A stretch of DNA of 10,833 bases. Source: JBCDBH01 sp039184055. Lineage in GTDB: Bacteria > Acidobacteriota > Thermoanaerobaculia > Multivoradales > J023. The position numbers and the translations under genes were made by a program. Where the stretch lies: NCBI GenBank assembly GCA_039184055.1, contig JBCDBH010000196.1, positions 1-10,833 on the forward strand, given 5' to 3'. Below, one piece after another: positions 1 to 6,800 of the stretch (position 1 is the first letter of the stretch; each line of letters opens with the position of its first letter). A model generated the notes under the pieces. The model was given only the letters and a program-made list of their open reading frames with translations. It made no database searches and was not told the origin of the DNA.

Positions 1-132
1 CATCTTTTTAGTTTCTTGAAACTGTTTTAATAGTTTGTTCACTTCTTCTACTGAGTTGCCACTTCCTTTCGCAATCCTCTTTTTTCTGCTCGAGTCTATT
101 ATTTCTGGACGAGTTCTTTCTTCATTGGTCAT
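1..132 (-). CDS. ffh: Signal recognition particle protein Ffh, internal M-domain fragment (partial at both ends)
   Basis: Ffh is the SRP GTPase that binds signal peptides and 4.5S RNA through its C-terminal M domain. Read on the - strand from 132 to 1, the DNA gives 44 open codons. They begin MTNEERTRP, run through SRKKRIAKGSG and end VNKLLKQFQETKKM. This is the conserved RNA-binding helix-turn-helix region of Ffh, which normally sits about 300-350 residues into the protein. The upstream N and G domains should lie to the right of 132, but that space is occupied by ftsA on the other strand; the downstream part runs off the left edge. Similarity is lost just before the SMT at 130-135. Base composition (about 36% G+C) and codons such as AAA, AGA, ATA and TTA differ sharply from everything else here. 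It is either an assembly chimera or a broken transferred piece, not a working gene. The family call is secure; the source organism (some low-GC bacterium) is not known. Confidence 0.85.
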   Translation of the reverse strand, partial: MTNEERTRPEIIDSSRKKRIAKGSGNSVEEVNKLLKQFQETKKM

Positions 133-140
133 GGATTGGC
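121..140. other. Composition and homology breakpoint (probable misassembly junction)
   Basis: To the left, the - strand is low-GC ffh coding sequence; to the right, the + strand is high-GC ftsA. Both readings are conserved protein sequence right up to about 130-138, leaving no room for the missing parts of either gene. No insertion sequence, tRNA or integrase motif is visible at the join. A chimeric read or misjoined contig is the simplest explanation. Confidence 0.7.
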
Positions 141-1368
141 GGAAGAATACCTAGTCGGCCTCGACATCGGATCCTCCAACGTGCGGGTGTTGATCGCGCA
201 CAAAGGTGAGGATCGCAAGCTCGAGGTGGTCGGCAAGGGGCAGGCACCGAACAAAGGCTGTCGACGGGGCAATATCGTCAATGTCGAGGCCACGGTCGAG
301 GCCCTCAAGGCGGCGAGCGAAGAGGCCGAAGTGATGGCCGGGATCGAGATCGCGCGTGCCTGGGTCGGCATCGCCGGTTCCGATTTGCGCGGTGTCAACG
401 CCCGCTCGATGGTCACCGTGTCACGACGTGATCGCGAGATCACGGTCGGTGACGTGCGTCGGGTGATGGAGGCGGCACGCTCGGCGGCCTTGCCGTCGGA
501 TCGCGAGATCCTGCACGCCGTGCCCCAGGAGTTCATCGTCGACGAACAGGGTGGCATCGCCGAGCCGGTGGGCATGCTCGGTAGCCGACTCGAGGTCGCG
601 GTCCATTTGGTGACCGGCAACACCACCCGCACCAAGACGCTGCTGACTTGTGTCAATCGCGCTGGTATCGAAGTCGTCGAAGTGGTCTTCGAGCCGCTCG
701 CCAACGCCGAAGCGGTGCTGACACCGGACGAGCGTGAGCTCGGCGTGCTGTTGATCGATATCGGTCACGGTGGCACCCAATACGCGCTCTTCCAGGACGG
801 CGAGGTCCAGCACAGCGCGGTGTCGCCGATCGGCGCCAGTCACTTCACCAACGATCTGGCGATGGTCCTGCGGACGCCGTTCGACGCCGCCGAGGAGATC
901 AAACGTCGTCAGGGCTGCTGTCTCGAACAGCTGATCAGCGACGACGACGGGGTCGAAGTGCCGGCGGTCGCCGGGGGCGCCAAACGGGTCGTGCCCAAGC
1001 GCGAGCTCTGTCAGATTCTCCAACCGCGTGCCGACGAGCTCCTGACCCTGGTGCGCGAGGATCTCGACAAGAATGGCCTCGACGGTGCGTTACGTGGCGG
1101 CGTCGTGCTCACCGGTGGCGGCGCCCAGCTCGACGGTTTGGCCGAAATGAGTCAGGCGATCTTCGGCGCCACCGTGCGTTACGGCCTGCCCACCGGACTC
1201 GGCGGGCTGGTGGACGTCATTTCGAGCCCGGTGTGGTCGACCGCCTCCGGCCTCCTGCGTTATGGACTGGCCACCGAACAGAATCAAGCACAATCGCGTC
1301 GCCGACGGGTGCCGAGCGTGCGGCAGCTCATGGGCACCCTGCGTGGTGTGTTCTCAGATTTGTTGTGA
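136..1368 (+). CDS. ftsA: Cell division protein FtsA
   Basis: FtsA is the actin-like ATPase that tethers FtsZ filaments to the inner membrane and recruits later divisome proteins. Visible motifs: the phosphate-1 loop DIGSSNVRVLI (residues 10-20), the FtsA-specific 1C region (about 82-165) with HAVPQEFIVD (127-136), a phosphate-2 motif DIGHGGTQYA (208-217) and the adenosine motif VVLTGGGAQLDGL (323-335). The tail QLMGTLRGVFSDLL (397-410) is suited to the amphipathic membrane-targeting helix. The length of 410 is normal. The start given is TTG at 136, giving the natural-looking beginning AEEYLVGLDIG. It has no ribosome binding site, because the upstream DNA is the ffh fragment; the frame stays open leftwards, so a few true N-terminal residues may be missing. 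ftsZ follows after 17 bases, the classic ftsA-ftsZ order. Odd point: phosphate-2 usually reads DIGGGTTD, and here the first Thr and the Asp are replaced by Gly and Gln. Confidence 0.95.
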   Translation: MAEEYLVGLDIGSSNVRVLIAHKGEDRKLEVVGKGQAPNKGCRRGNIVNVEATVEALKAASEEAEVMAGIEIARAWVGIAGSDLRGVNARSMVTVSRRDREITVGDVRRVMEAARSAALPSDREILHAVPQEFIVDEQGGIAEPVGMLGSRLEVAVHLVTGNTTRTKTLLTCVNRAGIEVVEVVFEPLANAEAVLTPDERELGVLLIDIGHGGTQYALFQDGEVQHSAVSPIGASHFTNDLAMVLRTPFDAAEEIKRRQGCCLEQLISDDDGVEVPAVAGGAKRVVPKRELCQILQPRADELLTLVREDLDKNGLDGALRGGVVLTGGGAQLDGLAEMSQAIFGATVRYGLPTGLGGLVDVISSPVWSTASGLLRYGLATEQNQAQSRRRRVPSVRQLMGTLRGVFSDLL

Positions 1369-1385
1369 ACGAAGGGAGACACGAG

Positions 1386-2729
1386 ATGATCCTTTTTGAC
1401 GAGCCGGAAGAGTCCGGCCTACCGATCACCCTCGAGGAGGCGGCGCACTCCCCGGCGAAGATCAAGGTGGTGGGCATCGGTGGTGGCGGTGGCAACGCCG
1501 TCGATCGCATGATCGCCGCCAAGCTACGAGGCATCGAGTTCATTGGCGCCAACACCGATCTGCAGGCGTTGCGACGCTCGCAGGCGACCCTCAAGCTCCA
1601 GCTCGGTCAGACGCTGACCCGTGGTCTGGGTGCCGGGGGTGATCCCGAGATCGGACGCAAATCGGCGCTCGAGGACACCGAGCGGATTCTCGAGATTCTC
1701 GACGGCGCCGACATGGTCTTCATCACCGCCGGTCTCGGTGGCGGCACCGGCACTGGCGCGGCGCCGATCATCGCGTCCTTGGCGGCTGAAATCGGCGCCT
1801 TGACCGTCGCCGTGGTCACCAAGCCCTTCGGGTTCGAAGGCCGTCGTCGTCAGCAATCGGCGGCCCGTGGTGTCGAAGAGCTCCGGGGCGCGGTCGACAC
1901 GCTGATCACGATCCCCAACGAGAGGCTGTTGTCGTTCGTCGATCGGGGCACCCCGCTCACCGAAGCGTTCTTGATCGCCGACGACGTGCTTCGTCAGGCG
2001 GTGCAGGGCATCAGCGACCTGATCACCATTCCGGGCGAGATCAACGTCGACTTCGCCGACGTCAAGACGATCATGACCGGTATGGGTATGGCCTTGATGG
2101 GCACCGGTATCGCCAAAGGCGAGAGTCGCGCGCTCGAGGCGGCGCAGCGGGCGATCAGCTCGCCGCTGCTCGAGGAGACGTCGATCGAGGGCGCTCAGGG
2201 CGTGCTGATCAACATCTCCGGTGGTCGCGACCTGACCCTGCACGAAGTCGCCGAGGCGGCGCAGGTCATCTCCGACGCGGTCGATCCGAGCGCCAACATC
2301 ATCTCGGGCATGGTGATCAACGAGGAGCTCGCCGACGAGATGAAGGTCACTGTCATCGCCACCGGTTTCGAGCAGAGCGCGCAGCCCGAGCTCGAGATGC
2401 CGGAGATCGAACGGCCGGTCATCTATCGTCGTCCACAACGAGAAGAGCCGATGGTCGCGGCACCCGAGACCCGGGCTCCAGAGGTGCGGACGCGCGAGCC
2501 CCGGTCGGCCGAGGTCGCGCCGCCGCCGGCTGTCGCCGAGCGGATGCCGGTGCGCGAGCCCGAACCGGCACCGGTCGAAGAACCGGCCGCCGATCCGGGC
2601 GACTTCTCGTTCTATCGTCGCGCCACCGCCCACAACACCCACGTCGACGACCCGGGTGGCTACGGGCCGAATTGGTCGAACGTCGACGACTACGACATCC
2701 CGACCGTGCTGCGTAAGCAGATGGATTGA
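1386..2729 (+). CDS. ftsZ: Cell division protein FtsZ
   Basis: FtsZ is the tubulin-like GTPase that polymerises into the Z ring at midcell. The 447-residue product has all the landmarks: the N-terminal nucleotide loop GIGGGGGNAV (30-39), NTDLQAL (56-62), the tubulin signature GGGTGTGAAP (118-127), the PFGFEGRRR segment (147-155), and the T7 loop NVDFADVKTIM (220-230), whose Asp residues serve GTP hydrolysis across the subunit interface. A Pro/Glu/Arg-rich flexible linker (about 330-430) leads to the C-terminal peptide DYDIPTVLRKQMD (435-447), which binds FtsA and other partners. The ATG at 1386 is preceded by an AAGGGAGA ribosome binding site 6 bases away (1372-1379). The reading frame is open further upstream (to 1233), but that stretch overlaps ftsA and is not FtsZ-like. 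It is probably co-transcribed with ftsA and ends at the terminator at 2802-2830. Confidence 0.98.
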   Translation: MILFDEPEESGLPITLEEAAHSPAKIKVVGIGGGGGNAVDRMIAAKLRGIEFIGANTDLQALRRSQATLKLQLGQTLTRGLGAGGDPEIGRKSALEDTERILEILDGADMVFITAGLGGGTGTGAAPIIASLAAEIGALTVAVVTKPFGFEGRRRQQSAARGVEELRGAVDTLITIPNERLLSFVDRGTPLTEAFLIADDVLRQAVQGISDLITIPGEINVDFADVKTIMTGMGMALMGTGIAKGESRALEAAQRAISSPLLEETSIEGAQGVLINISGGRDLTLHEVAEAAQVISDAVDPSANIISGMVINEELADEMKVTVIATGFEQSAQPELEMPEIERPVIYRRPQREEPMVAAPETRAPEVRTREPRSAEVAPPPAVAERMPVREPEPAPVEEPAADPGDFSFYRRATAHNTHVDDPGGYGPNWSNVDDYDIPTVLRKQMD

Positions 2730-2747
2730 ACACGCTAGACACTACTG

Positions 2748-2767
2748 CCCCGAGCCTAGGCTCGGGG
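2748..2767. repeat. Perfect 20-bp palindrome downstream of ftsZ
   Basis: CCCCGAGCC, TA, GGCTCGGGG reads identically on both strands, with no loop spacer other than the central bases. It lies 18 bases after the ftsZ stop and 34 bases before the real terminator. It has no T run after it, so it is a poor intrinsic terminator itself. It could be a protein-binding site or an RNA 3'-end stabilising hairpin. Confidence 0.75.
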
Positions 2768-2801
2768 GGATGGTAGAGGGAGTCCTCCACTCGTGATCCC
2801 T

Positions 2802-2830
2802 GCCGGGGCGTTTCGCCCCGGCTCTTTTTT
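2802..2830 (+). terminator. Rho-independent terminator of ftsA-ftsZ
   Basis: A perfect 9-bp G+C-rich stem (GCCGGGGCG / CGCCCCGGC) with a TTT loop is followed directly by TCTTTTTT. It lies 72 bases after the ftsZ stop and just before the next gene, so it should separate the division operon from the GHKL gene at 2862. Confidence 0.93.
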
Positions 2831-2861
2831 GGTGATAAAAAGCGTAGAATATTCGTGAATC

Positions 2862-3695
2862 ATGTCGCCGATCACGTATTTCACGAAAACCGGGCTGGGG
2901 GCATTCGCAGGTCCGCCGTTCGATGTCAAATCCATGCCATCGGCGGCCCTGGCCGATTTGGATCTCCGTTTTTTCGACGAGGCGTATCTCCCCAAGGCGT
3001 TCGCGCCGGAGATTCTCGAAGCCAACGACCGATCCTTGGAGCAGCGGCTTGCGGCGACCAAGATGGTCGTCGCGGCGGCCGACCCGACTCCGACCGTGCT
3101 CGGTGTGCTCGTGCTCGGAAAGAAGCCGCGCGATTTTTTGCCAGGCGCGTACATTCAATTTCTTCGGGTCGCGGGCAAGGAATTTGGCGATCCGGTCGTT
3201 GATGATCAGGTGATCGATGGCCGGGTCGACAAGATATTGCACAGGATCGACGACAAGCTCCGTGCCCACAATCGAACGGCGGTCGATTTCACCAGCGGCA
3301 CGGTCGAGCGACGTATCAGTCTCTATCCTCTCGTCGCACTACAGCAGCTCGTGCGCAACGCGGTGCTACACCGCGCCTATGAATCGACCCATGCACCGGC
3401 GCGGGTCTACTGGTTTGACGATCGAATCGAGATCATCAACCCAGGTGGCCCCTATGGCGCGGTGACTCACGAGAGTTTCGGTGAGCCTGGCGTGGTCGAT
3501 TATCGCAATCCCAATCTCGCCGAGGCGTTACGGGTGCTCGGATTCGTCCAACGTTATGGGGCGGGTCTGATGATCGCGCGACGTGAGCTCGCCGAGAATG
3601 GAAACCCAGCGCTCGAGTTCAATGTCCAGCAGACGATTGTCGCGGCTACGATTCGCCCGTCGAGTACCTATCTGAGCTACGTAGCCGACATCTGA
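2862..3695 (+). CDS. RecG/Schlafen-like GHKL ATP-binding protein (HATPase_c_4 type) lacking the AlbA_2 domain
   Basis: The 277-residue protein matches the C-terminal two-thirds of the COG2865-type putative regulators, which normally have an N-terminal AlbA_2 (Schlafen) domain followed by a GHKL ATPase-like fold. Here the chain begins at the linker (PPFDVKSMPSAALADLD, 18-34). It continues through VLGVLVLGKKPRDFLPGA (79-96) and reaches the ATP site: N box QLVRNAVLHRAYE (162-174), G1-like DRIEIINPGGPYG (187-199) and the glycine loop RYGAGLMIARREL (231-243). The usual N-box glutamate four residues before Asn166 is Gln162, so ATP may be bound but hydrolysed poorly; that is inference. No strong ribosome site precedes the ATG, and the ftsZ terminator ends 31 bases upstream, so no room remains for an AlbA_2 domain. 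It may be a 5'-truncated remnant or a genuine short form. The molecular function of this family is not well established; DNA-linked regulation is the usual guess. Confidence 0.75.
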   Translation: MSPITYFTKTGLGAFAGPPFDVKSMPSAALADLDLRFFDEAYLPKAFAPEILEANDRSLEQRLAATKMVVAAADPTPTVLGVLVLGKKPRDFLPGAYIQFLRVAGKEFGDPVVDDQVIDGRVDKILHRIDDKLRAHNRTAVDFTSGTVERRISLYPLVALQQLVRNAVLHRAYESTHAPARVYWFDDRIEIINPGGPYGAVTHESFGEPGVVDYRNPNLAEALRVLGFVQRYGAGLMIARRELAENGNPALEFNVQQTIVAATIRPSSTYLSYVADI

Positions 3696-3740
3696 GCCAG
3701 GGTCGTCGTCCTAGGATTTGCTGCCCAACTCCATCTTCTC

Positions 3741-3781
3741 TGATCCGTCGGCGTCTGTTTCGGATCTCTCATATGATCCGA
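3741..3781. promoter_or_regulatory. Inverted/direct GATCCG half-sites upstream of the kinase (candidate operator)
   Basis: TGATCCG occurs at 3741-3747 and again at 3774-3780, 33 bases apart. Between them TCGGATC (3760-3766) is its inverse, pairing with GATCCGA (3775-3781) across an 8-base spacer. The cluster lies in the noncoding gap between the GHKL gene and the kinase. This could be an operator or an RNA hairpin; no clear sigma-70 boxes accompany it. The motif is short and the genome is rich in GATC-type words, so chance is possible. Confidence 0.3.
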
Positions 3782-3847
3782 GGGCAATAAGTCAATCCAA
3801 TTGGAACGACCTTTCGGGCCGATCGATTGCGTTTGGAAATAAGCGTG

Positions 3848-3853
3848 CAGGAG
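3848..3853 (+). promoter_or_regulatory. Ribosome binding site deciding the kinase start
   Basis: CAGGAG lies 6 bases before GTG 3860. Earlier in-frame starts (TTG 3827, TTG 3833, GTG 3845) have no comparable site, so 3860 is preferred. Confidence 0.55.
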
Positions 3854-3859
3854 CCTGCG

Positions 3860-6800
3860 GTGTCGGCGGTGTCATCACGTGAGATCGAGATCAATGAGTT
3901 GCTCGAGGCGGCGTTGCGCTATCCGGTCGAGCAGTGGCGGACGTATTTGGAGCGCACTGCGCGTGATTCGGATCTCTTCGAGCAGGCCGAGGCGGTGCTA
4001 CGCAAGAAGACTCGATTGGACGACGCGTCGGTTGCGGGACGGGCAGCCGAGCGACCCGTGCAGCCGCGTCGACCGAAGTTCTTCGACTTGGTCGAGTGGG
4101 TGGTCGATGTGCCCGCGGATGAGCGTCGCGGTGTGTTGCGGCAGCACACGGACGACGCGGTTCTCGTGCAGCTCGTGCTCGCGCTTCTCGATTCCGGGCC
4201 GGCGTTCGATGCCGCGACGTCCGATGCCTCGCCTCTGCCGCTGCAATGGGGTCGTTTTCAGATCAGACGCTTTCTCGGCGCGGGTGGCATGGGGCTGGTG
4301 CTCGAGGCGTTCGATACCGAGCTCGAGCGACGGGTGGCGCTCAAGCTGATCAAGGGGCTCTCGGCATCGGCTGAGAGACGATTCCAGCAGGAAGCGCGCG
4401 CCCAGGCGGCGATCGAGCACGAGCATGTCTGTCGGGTCTACGACGTCGGTGAGATCGAAGGCCGACCGTATATCGCCATGCAGTACATCGAGGGTCGAAC
4501 CCTCGACAAGGCGCTCGACGATCTCGGTCTCGAGCAGAAGGTGCACGCGATGATCGCCGCGTGTGAAGGTCTCCACGCCGCGCATCGCAACGGCTTGATC
4601 CATCGCGACGTCAAGCCCGGGAACATACTCGTGGGCCAGACTCCGGATGGTGGGATGTCGGTACACGTGATGGATTTCGGCATCGCGCGCGAGCTCTCCG
4701 GGGGCGGGCTCACCCGGACGGGCGCCACGCTCGGCACGCCGCACTACATGGCACCGGAGCAGATTCACTCGGCGACCGGGTCTCTCGACCGGCGGACCGA
4801 CGTCTACAGCCTCGGTGCGACGCTCTTTCGTGTGTTGACCGGGCGCACGCCTTTCGTGGGTCCCGGTGTCGTGGTCATGGGACAGGTGCTCGGTGAGGAC
4901 GCGCCGTCGCCACGCGGGCTCGTGCCGAGCCTGCCGCGTGATCTCGACACGATCGTGCTGAAATGTCTCGAGAAGGATCCGGGCCGTCGTTACGATTCGG
5001 CGCGCGCGCTGGCCGACGATCTGCGACGGTATCTCGATGGTGCGCCGATCGAAGCACGCCGCGCGTCGCCGGTGTACCGCATCGGTCGCTTCATCCAGAA
5101 GCATCGCTTCGCCGTGGCGATGTCCGTCGTGGCGTTGGTGTTGCTCGGTCTGGCGACGTCGTCGTTGCTTGCCGAGCGGCTTCGAGCCAGCGCCGTCGCC
5201 GAAGCCGCCGAACGCTTCGGTCGTGACGTCGAGAGTCTCACCTGGATCAAGCGTGCCGCGCACCAGCTTCCTTTGCACGATGTACGAGCCGACTACGATC
5301 TCTTGCGTGAGCGGATGAGGTCGATCGAGGCGCAGATGACCGGGCTCGGCGCGGTGGGACATGGACCGGGGCTCTACGCTCTCGGCCAAGGGCATTTGGC
5401 GCTCGGTGAGATCGACGCCGCGACCGAAAAGCTCGAGGCGGCCTGGGACGGTGGCTTTCGCGAACCGGCGGTCGCGGTGGCGCTCGGCCGGACGCTCGCC
5501 GCGCGCTACGAGACGGGTCTCGCCGAGGTCCGACGCATTCCCGACGGCGCGACCCGGGAAGCACGTCTCGCCCAGGTCGAGGAGCGCTATCGTGAGCCGG
5601 CGATCGAGCTTCTGCGTCGCGGGCGTGACGCCGATCTCGACGCCACCGAGCTCGTTGCGGCTCGGATCGCCCTGCTCGAGTCGCGATGGGATGAGGCCGA
5701 GCAGCTCGCGACCCAGGTCGTCGAGCGCTTGCCGTGGCACTACGATGCTCATCTGATCGTCGGTCGAGCCGCTCTCGAGCGTGCGTGGTCGGCCCAGGAC
5801 CGTGGCGCCTACGACGATGCCGAGGCCTTCTTCTCGCACGCCGAAACGGCGTACCGACGCGCGACCGAGGTGGGTTCGAGCGATCCGGACACCTGGCTCG
5901 CGCTCTGTCGGCTCGGTCGAAGTCAGGCCCTGCACGTCAACGAACGCCGCGCGCGCGACGCCGAAGCGCACTACCGCATGGCGATCGAAGCGTGTGAGAA
6001 GAGCTTGGTGGCACGCCCCGATCAGCCGGCCGCGCTCGGTGAGCTGGCGACCATTCTCGGTGATCGCGCGCATGCCGATCTCGCTCGAGGCGAGGATCCG
6101 GGACCGGATCTCGAACGTGGTCTCGCGTTGAGCCAGCGTGCCGTCGAGATCGAGCCACGAGCCATCGAAGCCTGGCGTGCCCTCGGTACGACCAAGATGG
6201 TCAAGGGCCGGTCGCTGGCCACGCGAGGGGAAGACGCGGTCACGACGATCGACGAGGCGATCGAAAGTCTCGAGCGGGTCGTCTCACTCGATCCGGACTA
6301 CGCGCATGCTCGTCACCTGCTCAATCTGGCCTTGCTCGAACGGGCGAAAGAAGCGGAGCGGCGTAAAGAAGATGCCGAGCCGTGGTTGATCCGCGCCGGC
6401 GACGAGGTGGAGCGTGCCATCGAGCTGGCTCCCAACTTTCTCAACGCCTACCTCGGCGCGAGCGTCATCCACTGGCGTCACGCCAAGATTCTCGAGGCTC
6501 GCGGCGAGGATTCGCTGCCGCTTTACAACCGCGGCATCGAGATTCTGCGTCGTGTGCTCGAGCTCGATCCGGAGCTCGGCTTTGCGTACGTCAATCTCGC
6601 CGCGCTCCTCCATGCCGCGGCGACCGCGACGGTCGATGCGCAGGGTGATCCCGTGCCGTTGCTCGACGAAGCCATCGTCAGCCTCGAGTCGGCGCTCGAA
6701 CGGGTTCCCGAAGACCCGTATGCCTATTTCAACCTCGGACATACCTGGGTGTTTCGAGGTCTGTGGGAGGCGGGCAGCGGCAGCGATCCACTTCCGTTCC

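Noticed and set aside
1233..1385. Upstream in-frame extension of ftsZ to GTG 1233
   Set aside because: It would overlap ftsA by over 130 bases, has no FtsZ-like sequence, and the ATG at 1386 has a good ribosome binding site.
1524..2642. - strand open frame opposite ftsZ (372 codons)
   Set aside because: It is an antisense shadow of a clear ftsZ; it is rich in Arg/Asp/Gly as expected for reverse reading of high-GC coding DNA.
2845..2850. TAGAAT as a -10 box for the GHKL gene, giving a near-leaderless mRNA
   Set aside because: No -35 box stands at the proper distance and the match could be chance in this short A+T-rich gap.
3801..3829. TTGGAAC as an ECF-sigma -35 element before the kinase
   Set aside because: No convincing -10 partner is found 16-18 bases downstream.
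3998..6073. Very long - strand open frame (691 codons) opposite the kinase gene
   Set aside because: It mirrors the codon pattern of the high-GC kinase, has no recognisable domain, and the + strand reading has complete kinase motifs.
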